Below, one piece after another: positions 12,171 through 23,460 of a stretch of 64,000 nt of DNA; position 1 is the stretch's first letter, and every line of letters begins with the position of its first letter. The notes under the pieces were generated by a model. It made no database searches, was not told the origin of the DNA, and saw only the letters and a list, made by a program, of their open reading frames with translations. The stretch comes from Gnetum montanum (Eukaryota > Streptophyta > Gnetopsida > Gnetales > Gnetaceae). The stretch lies in the NCBI GenBank assembly GCA_015680685.1, contig MNCI01011487.1:335448-399447 (forward strand), read 5' to 3'. Both the position numbers and the translations under genes were made by a program.

Positions 12171-13040
12171 CCATCCTTTAGAAAATGTTCTAAGGTCACT
12201 ATTTCCATCATTGAGGGTTCCAAAATTTCAAAATTATGAAATTTGTAAGTTTTCAAATCAAAGCAAATTACCATTTCCTCAATCTGTAGAAGTTTTTGAA
12301 AGACCATTTAGTTTAATTCACTTAGATGTATGGGGTCCTGCTCATGTTTTTTCCTATAATGGATTTAAATATTTTGTCACATTTATAGATGATTGGTCTC
12401 CCTCCACTTGGATCTACCTATTGAAATCTAAAATTGATGTATTTTCTATCTTTCAAGAATTCTACAAGAAAATTTGCAATCAATATGATGGAAAAATAAA
12501 AATTTTCTGATAAGATAATGGAACTGAGTTTATGAACAATAGCTTTTCTGATTATTTTATCAATCATGGCATCATTCTTCAAACGTCATGCATTGAAACC
12601 CCTTAATAAAATGGAGTTGCAGAAAGATAAAATAGGCATTTGCTTCAAGTCACAAGGTCATTTATATTTCAAGCCAACATCCCAAAGACTTACTAGTTTG
12701 AAGTTATTTTGATTGTGTGCTATCTCATTAGTTGTCTCCCAAGTTATATACTTCAAGATAGGTCCCCTTTGGAAATTCTCAAAGGAAGAAAAATAATTTT
12801 TCACATTTACATATATTTGGAAGCATCGCCTATATCCACATACAATAGTAAGACCATGACAAACTAAGTATTTTCTAAAAAAATGCATTTTTCTTGGATA
12901 CTCTGCTTCTAAGAAGGGCTACAAGTGCTATGATCGTGAATCAAAAAAATTATATGTATCAAGGGATGTTCAATTTGTTGAAAGTGAAACATACTTTCAT
13001 AGTAGTTCCCAAGAAGGCACCATAACTAATGCTTAGGGGA
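12171..13040 (+). pseudogene. Copia integrase relic
   Basis: After the H-P motif come LRSLFPSL, C-x2-C-like residues (YEICKFSNQSK) and IHLDVWGPAHVFSYNGFKYF, the start of the catalytic core with its first Asp. The reading frame is open to 12507. The next box (KIF*DNGTEF) has a stop just before the second Asp, followed by NSFSDYFINHGIILQTSC. A further frame is needed for the C-terminal FLGYSASKKGYKCYD-like block near 12890. Dead. Confidence 0.85.
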
Positions 13041-13379
13041 AGATGTCTTCAAATACTATGCTTTCTTATGTAGAAATAGACAAAAAAATTGAGATTATCG
13101 TGAAGAAGAATAAGATCACATTTTTGATTGCAACCATCCAGAAGGTAGTAAAGAATTTCATCCTCCAGAAACATTGCAAGAAGATAATCAAGAGAACAAC
13201 ACCATGGCCCTACCTGTTAGTGATTCTTCTCATCCACATAGGTCTAGTCATAAGTCTCATCCTCCTCCTAAATTAAATAATTACCTTACATACCATGCTT
13301 CTGCTTATCCAATTGAAAATAAAATTAGCTATAATCATATTTCTTTTAGCTATCTCACTTTTTTGTGCTTCATATCCAG

Positions 13380-14440
13380 TAATCATGAACTGAACATCTT
13401 TCAAGAAGCCATTTCTCAACTAGTGTGGAGGAAAGCTATCAAAGAAGAACTTTAGGCATTGGATAGAAATGACACCTGGAATATTGTGAAGCTGCCAAAG
13501 GAAAAAGACTTGTGGTCTACAAGTGGACATTCAAAATTTAATATCATAGCAATGGCTCCATAGAGAGGTATAACACTAGACTCGTTGCAAAGGGATTCAC
13601 TCAAACCTATGGCATTGATTATAATGAAACATTTGCCGCAATTGCAAAAATGAACACTTTATGAATTCTTCTATCTATTTCCACTACTCATGATTGGACA
13701 TTATATCAAATGGATGTGAAAAACGCCTTCTTACAGGGTGATTTAGAGGAAGAATTTTACATGTCCATTTCCCTAGGTCATCCACAAGAAAAGCATGAAG
13801 GACTAGTTTGTAAACTACAAAAGGTCATATGCAGGTTTTAACAGTCACCTCATGCCTGGTATGTAAAGCTTAGTGCTACCTAGTTAGATGTTGATTGTTT
13901 TAGAAGCTTTGCAGATTCATCCATGTTTATCAAATGATAAGAATCAAATACTTTAATTGTTTTAATTTATGTGGATGAAATTACCATCATAAGAAACAAT
14001 AAGGAAAAAATACCCAAACTCAAAGGGCATGTTCTCAAAAAATTTGATACGAAGGATTTGGATCAGTTGAAATACTTTTTAGCAATTGAGATTGCAAATT
14101 CAAGAAAAGGCACTTTCATTTGTCAATGGAAATATGTTCTTGATCTCTTAAAAGAAATAAGGAAAATGACAACCAAACTAGTAGATACTCCTATTGAACT
14201 GAACCATAAAGTTGGCTTGACAAATAGTGAATCACTTATTGATGTGGGACAATTTCAAAGACTTGTAGTAAAGCTTATTTATTTCACTATTACAAGGCCA
14301 CATATTACATATGCTGTTAGCCTCATCAGCCAGTTCATGCATGCCCCAAAAACTGTTCATATGGAAGCTATCAACAAAATTTTCAAGTACTTAAAAGTCT
14401 TGCCAAGGAAGAGGAATTTGAATGAAAAGAAACAAGAATG
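13380..14440 (+). pseudogene. Copia reverse transcriptase relic
   Basis: Copia RT blocks occur in order: EL-ALDRNDTWNIV near 13440, TRLVAKGFTQTYGIDYNETFA near 13570 and TLYQMDVKNAFLQGDLEEE near 13700. The catalytic box at about 13965-13982 reads YVDE rather than YVDD. The distal RT stretch (13971-14438) is open for 156 codons and includes KKFDTKDLDQLKYFLAIEIA. Stops at 13455 and 13915-13940 and frameshifts break the rest. Confidence 0.88.
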
Positions 14441-14962
14441 ATGAAATTGTGGGATATGTAAATGCTGATTGGGTAGTTAGTCAAAATGACAGGCATTCAA
14501 CCACAGGATACTGCATCTTTGTTGGAGGCAACCTGGTTGCATGAAGGAGCAAGAAACAATTTGTTGTTGCAAGATCCATTATATTAGTGGTTGAAAACAA
14601 TCTGCTATTGCAAGATCTAGTGAATATAGAGCAATGGCCACAATTGCAGGTGAACTAATTTGGGTGAAAACCCTTCTTGAGTACATGGGCATGAGTATCT
14701 CTACACCAATCAAAATGCTTTGTGATAGTCAAGTAGTAATTCATATTGCTCACAGTCCAGTCTTTCATGAAAGAAGTAAACACATAAAAGTTGATTGCCA
14801 TCTGGTTCATGAGAAAGTTCAAGTGAAGATTATCAGCACTCTTTATATTTGCACCCAAGATCAACTTACAGACATATTCACCAAAGCCACATTGAAGACT
14901 AGATTTAAGCACATTCTGTCCAAGCTAGGCTCTTTTGATCTCTACATCCATCTTGAGGGGAG
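14441..14962 (+). pseudogene. Copia RNase H relic
   Basis: The segment reads VGYVNADWVVSQNDRHSTTGYC near 14452, then a small duplication (AACAATTTGTTGTTGCAAGATC and a variant 50 bp later) that throws the frame. From 14634 a 121-codon open stretch carries GELIWVKTLLEYMGM, LCDSQVVIHIAHSPVFHERSKH and DQLTDIFTKAT, all typical of copia RNase H and its tail. The purine run CTTGAGGGGAG at its end is the polypurine tract. Confidence 0.85.
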
Positions 14963-15247
14963 TGTTGAAGGCTGGATGTACACTATGAACCAATGTTAAA
15001 CTCAGAAAGTATTCATAGTTATTGCCATTCTCTTTATCTCTGTAGACTGCCTATTCACTGCAACTATAATATCCTGTAAACTTCTAAATTATCATTGCAA
15101 CTATTAATTATAATTCCACCCAAAATGGCTATATGTCCAATGATAAATAATGTTGGGCACATTCAAATACAATCATGCTAAATGTCAAGAAGAATGTTCT
15201 TTCTTCCTTAGAATAAATCTTATCTTAAGATTCCTCTGTTTTTAACA
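14963..15247 (+). repeat. 3' LTR of the copia element (right end inferred)
   Basis: The LTR begins TGTTGAAGG immediately after the purine run. Its likely right end is TTTTTAACA at 15247, an imperfect inverted match to the start, following an AATAAATCTTATCTTAAGATT stretch like that near the ends of many copia LTRs. The length of 285 bp is within the copia range. No partner LTR is available in the window to confirm the right border. Confidence 0.55.
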
Positions 15248-15914
15248 AAGTCAATTATGATTCTTCTGTGAGAAAATTTTTGCTTGAAAGGATTTTGAGG
15301 GTTTCTAAAACAATTTGAGGTTCAAAAAAGTTATGAATAATGGTGCAGGCAAATGAAGGCATGAAGGTAATATGTGCGCATTGTGTGGTTTTGTGGGATG
15401 ACCAGTGTAATAATGTATTGCACATAAAAATTTTCAAATAGGGTAGTAGCAATTGTGTGGATGTATAGGGGAGGTTTGGTAGATATGAAATGGAAGGAAA
15501 AAATTTACCATGTGTATTGCAATGCATTCACATAAGATAGAATATGTCTATCATCCACAATATTATGTGATTTTCACTGCTTAAATTCGCATAGTATCAC
15601 ACTGTAAGACCATGTGCATAAGCCATCAATTGCTTCCTATCCAACATATACGAGGAAAAACTAACCATCAATTGCTTTTTGTCCAGTGGAAAAACTAAGT
15701 TTGCTACAACATATATAATAATTTTGAAAAATAAAATTGAGCTTATTAAAATTAAACCCAAATCCTCACATTGCTATTTTTATTAAGTTACCATTCCACT
15801 TTATCATCTATTAATATGTTCTTGTTAACCACGTATATATGTCAATAATGGAATGGGTACCATGATTGCCTTGACCACATGTATATTTTAATAATGAAAT
15901 TGGTCTCATCATTG
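15248..15914. other. Low-information stretch
   Basis: No gene or transposon domain is recognised here. Two short imperfect direct repeats are visible: CCATCAATTGCTT at about 15622 and 15664, and a GT-rich block around 15830-15890 (TCAATAATGGAATGG and TTAATAATGAAATTGG). A minus-strand open stretch of 90 codons (15255-15527) has no recognisable features. Confidence 0.4.
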
Positions 15915-16132
15915 CCACCATTGCCCGGGCAAGAGGAAAAAATTTAGAAAATGTCAAAACGGGTCAAAGACCCGACCCTCTTTAATCAACTCCTTTCATA
16001 AATTACAAATATTTTTTCCTGAAAATTTCATAAAATACACGTCAAAAATTTCATAAAGTACACGTTTCACCGTTTGTTTTGTTGCCCATTCACACTTGTT
16101 AAACCCTAATAATTGCTGTTAAACGTACTTAA
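15915..16132 (+). promoter_or_regulatory. Possible promoter and 5' leader of the two-exon candidate gene
   Basis: The region contains a perfect palindrome TTGCCCGGGCAA (15921-15932) and two copies, 23 bp apart, of a TTTCATAAA-TACACGT unit with ACACGT at 16037-16042 and 16060-16065. ACGT cores are typical of plant bZIP-binding elements. TAAACCCTAA, a common plant leader motif, lies about 30 bp before the ATG at 16133. GC content rises relative to the flanks. The assignment rests on position and motifs only. Confidence 0.3.
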
Positions 16133-18249
16133 ATGGCAGAAATCACGGAAACCCCGTTGTCTCTGGTTGTGGGTCTCGACTGTCAAGCGTTAAGTATGCC
16201 TCCTTTTTGTGGATGCATTTTGGATGTTGCCATTTCCTTCGGCAAAAGTAAAAGTTAAGGATGAAGTACACCTGGACATTCTTTTCAAGCTGGCCATTTC
16301 ATTACCACCTTTCATGCAATATCAAATAATTTGCGACGGTTTTCGTGTTGCCATTAAAAGCATTTTTATTGTTTTGCTCTAGCTTTAAACTAATTTCAAC
16401 TATGTAAATGTTTACCCGTAATTAATTGTCTATGGATTAACGACAATATGTTGTGTTAAACTAACGGCAACACCAAAGTGGAAATTTTAAACTGGTCCAG
16501 TTTCATATCTCTAACACTGGGAAACTGTCTGGTGAAAAAATGTGAATTTTTCATTGTGAAACATGGATTTTAAAAATAGACAATATATCATGTTAAACTT
16601 ATGAGAACACTAAAGCAGAAATTAGTACCGTTTCATATCTCTAATGACCAGATATTATCGAGGTGAAAAATTATGAATTTGGACCTACCAATTTTAAAAA
16701 CAAAATAGAAATTCAACATTACATTTGATAAGTATAGTTGTTTTGTTTTGTTGGTATTTTAAAGCACGGTGATAAAACAAAAGTGTTAATTTGTATAAAA
16801 TAAGAAAGATTACATTGTTCAGTTAAGTAATAAAAAATATTAGATTATAGAGAAATATAAATAGTTAGGAGCAGAGTAATCTCAAAATAAGTAGAAGCAT
16901 TGTATATCATAGTAAGGTGCAAATGGCTAGAAGGAGTTGAAATGCTTTGTATACTGTGGGCAATTTGAAAATATCTTTTTCAAATAATTATACAAGCTCT
17001 ATAGTGCTTTAAAAATATGTATTGTGGGGGTACAAGTCTTGATTAGCAACCATAGAAGAAAATTGAGAAACTTCATAGTTCTTGTTAGATAAAGTCAAGG
17101 TGAAAACTTGAGCAATGCTTTTATTTGAAGTTAAGTTGCTTCCATTAGAAGTTGAAACAATGTATTAGTTCTTAATATTTTATTTGAATAATAAAAATAG
17201 TGGTAAGATCTTTTGAGATATCACTTGAAAATCTCAACAACAATTGTGGTGCCATGAAGAAAAATTATTGCTACAAAAATAGGATATTGAAAATATTGAT
17301 GTAATAAGAAATTTAAAAAAAGTTAGAAACATATTAAAGAGAGTATTAGAGAGATGATAAAATGAAGCATAAATGCAAACAAGCTAGGGTTTTACTAATA
17401 AAACAATAGAGGTGATAGACATAGGAAGTAAAACATCTACATACAACTATTTTAGAATTCATGAAACCATTAATCAATAGGGTAAGAGTGAGATTACAAC
17501 ACTTTAGAGTTGAAACTGAAAGATAGAATAATAAGTAGCATAAAGATAAAAATATGCTGATTGTCTTTAGTATAAGTAATAAAAGATAAACATATATTAT
17601 TAAAATGTTGTGGAATAGATTTCTTTGAAGAAAATGACAAATCTTTAGTTAATCCTTATATGATATATTCAAGCTACCATTGTTCAGTTTAGGGAATTAT
17701 ATTAAAGAAGTGTTCAAGATATATAGCTATTAGATGCATTACTTAAGATTTATTGATACCAATGTTTTTGCACAAACCAATTTGTGTAATACATCCTTGA
17801 GATCTATATAGATGTAAGAAAATTTTAGTTTCAGTTTTAGTATTTTACAAATGAAAGTGATTTATCTTATCCATGATGTGAAGAAGTAGAAGAGAAATTA
17901 GAGCATAGATTTTGAAAGAATAAATTATATCCAAACTAAGTTTAATATAATGTTAATTAAAAATATTCTTTTATCAAAATCCAGTGAATAACAATTTTGT
18001 GGTCTTGTTGTTGGTGATATTATGTGTTTTTTAAACACCTAACTTCTTGATAATTGGAAGGTGCTTGAATCTATGTGCTATGACATGCATTATTATAACT
18101 CTTATTATATTGATTGAATGTTGATAGGAGTCCTGTCGATTGTGACTAATGGGATTATATCATATCGAACACGATCTGAATTGGTCATACACTTTGAAGA
18201 TGATGTTGAGTGGATTGCTAGGAACACTTGTGAATGTTGTTGTGTTTAA
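16133..18249 (+). CDS. Candidate two-exon small protein gene (60 residues), unknown function
   Basis: Exon 1 (16133-16193) starts with ATG and encodes MAEITETPLSLVVGLDCQAL before the donor-like AA|GTATGC. Exon 2 (18128-18249) follows the acceptor-like TTGATAG and stays open for 39 codons (including ISYRTRSELVIHFEDDVEW) to a TAA that is followed at once by AATAAATAAA. With these sites the split codon joins in phase and gives a 60-residue acidic protein ending in a Cys-rich tail. The intron would be 1934 bp and AT-rich, as plant introns are. The codons of both pieces look unlike the surrounding AT-rich DNA. I recognise no family. It may instead be a gene fragment, part of a larger gene, or chance. 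Confidence 0.3.
16440..16690. repeat. Imperfect tandem duplication of about 136 bp
   Basis: Two related segments start at about 16446 and 16582. Both contain a TGTTAAACT block, an AACAC-AAAG--GAAATT block, and TTTCATATCTCTAA, followed by a GGTGAAAAA-TGTGAATTT-like end. They lie in the putative intron. Confidence 0.55.
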
Positions 18250-18479
18250 TAAATAAAAAGAGAGATTATAATGCATATCATACAATGAAAGCCTGTGTTG
18301 CCATGGTGGAGAATAGAGAAAATATTTATAATTTTATATTTTATAATTTTTATGAATATAATAATAAAATAATAATAAATACACATGTGTCATAATTCCT
18401 CATGGAGATAGGTGTAATGCTCACAATCACTCACACATGTTGCAATTCCTTATGGGACAGGTGCAACACCACACATAGA

Positions 18480-20990
18480 AAGCAGTAAATCCCTTGTAGC
18501 AGTGTTTTTTCTCTATTTTTCTACATTTGCTTAGAATTGCTCGTGATTCTTCCTTGCTTGTGAGAGCTCATGCTAGGTAGCTTCTAACTCCAGTGTTACT
18601 CAATGAAGTCTTTCTTCTAGCTAAGTGTGCAGTCTACCTGTAAAAGTTTGGACCATGTATAAACACCTCTACTTCGGGTATACATATTCTTCTGCCTCCT
18701 TGAGTCTTCTTTCAAGGACTATGATTGCTAATTCATGGTAGAGGATGCACATGTTCTTTAAGAAGTTTATCTTTCCTACCAGATTGGCTCACTTGCAACC
18801 ATCTATTGGAGTTTAGCATGTAGGGTATTGAATTTCTCCTTTACCTCACACCTTTCTTTTGTTACACATTCATTTAGCAGAGCTATAAGTTTATGAAATT
18901 TGCATTCCTTGACATCTTAGGTTGCTAGCTCTATTAGATGGATCTTTTTAAGCTCATCAATCTTCCTAGTTGTCCCTTCTATTAACTCCTATCATAACTT
19001 CTAATGCTCCATTCGTAGGAAGGTAATTATCTAAAAGTTGGACCATGATTTGACTTTCATCCTCAAGTCTTTATATTTTTTGAGAAAGGGAGAGTACCTA
19101 CTTTTCTTTGTCCTAGCTTATTTTCTTCCATTCCTAGGACTAATGCTTTAACATTTGAATTTGCTTCTCCAAATCATGTTATGTAAACAGAGCTTCTTCC
19201 CTTACTTGAAATCCCTTGAATAATTTAGACTATAGGCACTTGATACATACCTCTAAAGTAACTATGAAAGGTGTTGGTACCAATGGCATGATGGTCTCTA
19301 ACTGCTATTGCAACTATTGTACCTCCGCCTAACTTCTATGCAACTCCCTTAGATAAAAGGTTCTATCAAAATTCATGGTTTTTAGTTCAGCTTGTACTTT
19401 AACAAGTTCAATCTCTACCATGTTATCGATGTTCCTTAGTAGTAGCTTGATACCTAGATCAACTCTCTACTTCTCTTTTGGTTAGTGGCTAGTCCCAAGT
19501 TGATCAATAGATACTTGGAGGACTTCTATTGCATGTTGGACATTATGCATGCTATGCCTTGACCTATGTGATGAGAAAACCCTCCTTGATGGAACATGGG
19601 TGTGAGATTGAATAGGGGCATCATGATAGAATATGGATGGATCATCTAGCAATGGAGAAGTCAATGTAAAAAGATCCTTTGTTATAGCTTTGTCACACAT
19701 AATGGCTTTTATTATGCACAAAAACTTATTTCCAATATCTAATATGACATTGTATTATAGCTATTCATAAATGCTAGTGTATTCTAATATATCTATTATG
19801 CTTATAATTATGTTTATGCATCTTGAGGTTTATACCCTTGACTCCTTGTTTAGTTTACATGTATTTGTGATACATTAATAGTTTATTTATGATTGAAATA
19901 TTATGGTATATTTTCTTATAAGCTTATATATAATTGATTTTGAAATATCCCCTTATGCATCAGTAAGATTTGATCCTTACACCTCTTGGCAAGTATACAT
20001 ATTTTATTATATCTCAGCTTCCTAATATTTGGACCTTGGACCTTTCTCTTATTAAGTGTTTTGAAAATGCTATTATTTTGTGGTTTATTTGGACCTACCT
20101 TTATTCTTGTAGTGGCTTCTTTGGCTATAGTGGCCTCATCATCAAAAGTCATCAAACTAAATGTAGTGATTTTTCATATTCAATAATCCCTTTATTTCTC
20201 ATAGCTCTCTTTAAATCTTGCATATCTTTATGCTAGTTAATAATTGGTTGTTTTTAATAAAGTTCATGTTTCTAGATAACTTTGAAAAGAATCTAGTTGT
20301 CTTTTTCATTATTTTTGACTTAATAGCATCTTTTTCATCTAAAACATGCTTTGAAGCAACATCAATGAGTTTTATCCCTATGAATTTAGTTTAGTTAATG
20401 GAAGTAGGAGGCTTTACAACTTCATCATCAGCACCAATGTCAATGTCATTCCCAATGATTTTTTAAATGATGATTGAAAATGATAAGCATTTTAAGGAAT
20501 GCTTCTTAGCATGTTGTATAATCCATTTTACAATGAGATCAAGGAAACTTAATACTTTTTTTTTGTTTCCAAGAAATAAAGCACATAAGTCATTAACACA
20601 TAAATCTCACCATAGTATCCTATTCTTGATAGTAGATTTATGCTAAGAATTTTGTTTATAAGCCTCAAATGAAGAAGAAGGACTAAGGCTTTTACATTGT
20701 TAGAGTTCCACTTATATCCTTTATAGTAAATAGTCCTAGCAATTTTGCTCTTACTTTCATACTCTTCATAAGCCAAATTTTATCCAATGATATTTGAAAT
20801 CAAACTAGAATCAATAATAATTTCTTTTTTCAAAACATTTGTAAAAAAGAAAAAAGCCTTTAAAATTTTGGCTTTTCTACTTTGAAGTAAAATAGAATTA
20901 TCAAAAATGTTTAGTTTAAGATAGACCCTTGATATATAACAATTTATTCCATCCAAAGCTTCCCAAATATCTATTTCCCTTTTGATATGT
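18480..20990 (-). pseudogene. Decayed long reading frame, retroelement or transposon-associated protein, coiled coil
   Basis: One reading frame line can be followed on the minus strand from about 20990 down to 18480. The N-terminal part (20990-20250) is a globular-looking domain containing EIDIWEALDGINCYISR, IYVLMTYVLYFLETKKK and IGIKLIDVASKHVLDEKDA; a single-base shift occurs near 20555. A basic segment (20155-19916) and a Ser/His-rich linker (19721-19560) follow. The C-terminal part is a coiled coil rich in Glu, Gln and Leu with VEIELVKVQAELKTMNFD. More than ten TAG stops sit where Gln is expected. I think of plant transposon-associated or gag-like proteins, but cannot name the family. No flanking terminal repeats are seen. 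Confidence 0.6.
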
Positions 20991-22098
20991 CAAAACCTTG
21001 GAAAATGGAGAATGTGGAAAATATGTTTTTATGGTCTTTTAGGGCTAAGGAAGAACATTACAAGAGCACAATCATGAGCTTTGAAGTGATAAAATGAGAT
21101 TCTGACAACAAGAGTTGAATTGGTAAAATGAGAGTTGAGTTGTCAAGATGAGAACTAGAATAACAAAAAAAGAATTGGGATGACAAAACGAGAGTTGAGA
21201 TGTTGATCTGAGATGACACAAATTATCAATTAGAAAAAAAGTCTACAATCTAAAAGAAGGTGTTTCAATTAGAAGAAAATCCCAAAGAACACTCTTAGAG
21301 CATGATCTAGATACACTATTCTACATCAATAAAGCTATCTTCTGTTTTTTCTTTTGCATTTTCCTTGTTATTTTCTTTAGGCATAATGTTGAATATTACA
21401 TATATTTGATGTTTGGTATATTATCTTTTTATGTATAATATCTAATATAATGTATATTTGATGTTTTCCATGACATCTGAGAATGAGATGCCACACTTAT
21501 TATATAATATCTTCTCTATGGAACTCTTCTCTACTGATGCTTCAAAGAAATGTGTGGTTGATTCTAGGTATACAACTTTATTTTCAAAGCTATGATGTTG
21601 TAATAACATGTGCACCATGAATCATGGTAAGTATTCTAACTCTACATTGTCCCACTTCTTAGACTACATAGCATTAAGCTACTTTATTTTTGGAATATTC
21701 ATGTTTGTCTGCTTAGGCTTAGAGAAGGCTTCAAGAAATAATCATAAAAAAAAATCTTTATTCTTACTCTTCACCACCATGATGAAATTTAAAATATTAA
21801 AATTATTAAATACCTTAATAAATGTTGGAAGAATATAGTCATTAGAAAAGTAAGGAGGAGACAATATATAGTTTGATAATGCTTGCTCCTTCATATCCAT
21901 CTCCAAAATTGAAACTTAATTTACATAGCTTCCTTCTTTCATTGTATCATAAATTAGACTTAATAGAGGTCATATGATTACATTTTTCTTATCTTTCATA
22001 GCAACACAATAAGTAATAATATCTACCAAATTGGAGTATGACATCTTTAGTTACAAGATTAAAATTCTTACAGTGGTAATGATGCAAGCTTTACTTTA
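20991..22098. other. AT-rich stretch without recognised genes
   Basis: Nothing coding is supported. At 21095-21215 a loose repeat of about 23-25 bp is visible with the theme GAGTTGA-TTG--AAAATGAGA. It lies upstream of the minus-strand relic and could be its 5' flank. Confidence 0.4.
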
Positions 22099-22645
22099 TG
22101 ATGAGTGATGAGGTTACCCCTACGTCCAACCATATGAATCACTAAGGCGTTTATGCATCATCTAGTTGAATTCTATGGATGTATAGTTCTCCAGTGCATT
22201 AGTTCCTCTAGGAAGTGAAATGGGCATTGAGAATGTTCATTGTCTTCCCAACTACACTTATGAGGCTCAAGGGTATGGTTTAAGTGTAATTAAGGTATAT
22301 GATTTTTATCATTTTATGCTTTATGATTTTAATCGCCTACAATAAGAATGAAAGGTAGAGTAATTGAAGATCTAATTCATCTACTGCCTAGCTAACCTAA
22401 CACAAGTACCTGTCCCACTTTCCTAGACATATCTTGAACACATATGGTGCTGCTGGGCTACCAAACATTAAGTGTTACTGGGTTATCAAGCATTATATGT
22501 ATGATTGAAGTGGTCATGCTTGTGTTCATTAACAATTGGAAATTAATTTCTTAATTGAAATGCATTAAAGTAAAGTGCATTAAACGAAACATTAATCTAT
22601 TCTTAGTGTTGCAAGGATTGTCAAAAGAGTTCATTTTTATTCTGA
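22099..22645 (-). repeat. Truncated LTR of the A-E Ty3 family
   Basis: Read on the minus strand, this is the 3' part of an LTR: its right border CTCATCA appears here as TGATGAG at 22099, next to a variant of the block preceding the border in copies B and C. It continues through the GAAGACAATG-like and TAACACTTAATG-like repeats to a segment matching the AATAAAGATGAACTTTC area of copy C at 22615-22645. There it is cut off by pararetrovirus sequence. No internal element is attached. Confidence 0.75.
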
Positions 22646-22649
22646 ATGG

Positions 22650-23460
22650 TATGCAGAATTTGGTTGAGCATTTGAGGATTGTAGCCAACTCCCTTCAAGA
22701 TGATGAAAAGATAGCCATTAATCTTGGTGTGGCAAGAATGACAGGTAAAATCCATTACTGGTGGTAGCATGTTGATCAAGCCTCAAAATATTAAGTGGTA
22801 AATAGTGGTCGTCAAGGTTTATCGATCACCCTACTAACAAAATTCACTATAGAAGTTCCACAAAGTATGAAATTCCAAGATAAGTTGCTACTAAGTCAAA
22901 GAAAGCTTTATCACCTTGAAGAATTTGAATAGTACAGTGCAGGTTTTGGTAAGAAGATTTACCGATTAGCTTTGCATAGAGATCCACTCACTAATTATTT
23001 ATATTTGGGATCATTACCAAATAAACTAGGCCAGTTAGTGTTACATAATGCTTTACTAGCTAATATCAATGTATCTTTGTCATATTTTATGGATGTGGTT
23101 CATATGGTTTTCTTAGAATTACAAAGGGCTTGCTATAATCTTAGTTTACATAAAATCCTACCTTCTGCCAAAGTATGTAAAAACATAGATGGTGTGTTTG
23201 GTATTGTTGGAGGATCTTGAAAAGGATCAAAGAAAAAGTCTCAATGGAAGAAGACTTATGATTCAAAACGAAGACAAAGATCATTTCCAGTACAAAAGAA
23301 GCCTTGGAAATTTAGAAGGTACAAACTTATTAAAAGAAGAAAGCAAGCAAGTAAAAAGAATTTGTGTTGTTATCATTGTAAAGAAAGAGGACGTTATGCA
23401 TATGAGTGTCCAAGAAAAAATAGAGCTCCTACTAAGGTAAAATCTATTTTTGCTTCTATA
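22650..23460 (+). pseudogene. Pararetrovirus coat protein and zinc-knuckle fragment
   Basis: The segment matches the minus-strand virus copy at 38420-37620 over its length. It shows NLVEHLRIVANSLQ at the left, the block HRDPLTNYLYLGSLPNKLGQ (about 22975) typical of Caulimoviridae coat proteins, a basic region, and a zinc knuckle at about 23360-23405. The knuckle reads C-x2-C-x4-R-x4-C: Arg replaces the usual His. Frame changes occur near 22770, 22930 and 23215. The 3' end switches orientation at about 23445. This is an old, broken endogenous copy. Confidence 0.8.

Larger units (their letters stand above)
12171..15247 (+). mobile_element. Ty1/copia element, 3' half
   Basis: Integrase, RT, RNase H and a 3' LTR of a Ty1/copia element are present in the copia order (integrase before RT). 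The sequence starts abruptly right after the LTR of copy B with codons for H-P-L-E-N-V-L, the place where copia integrases have an L-G-H-P motif. The missing 5' half would be left of the A/B insertion, outside this window. Frameshifts and stops are frequent. Confidence 0.88.

Noticed and set aside
12118-12510. 130-codon frame as one protein
   Set aside because: The first 18 codons are LTR sequence of copy B; only the part after 12171 is copia integrase, so the start is an artefact of the insertion.
15255-15527. 90-codon minus-strand frame after the copia LTR
   Set aside because: No recognisable motif; composition fits antisense of AT-rich DNA.
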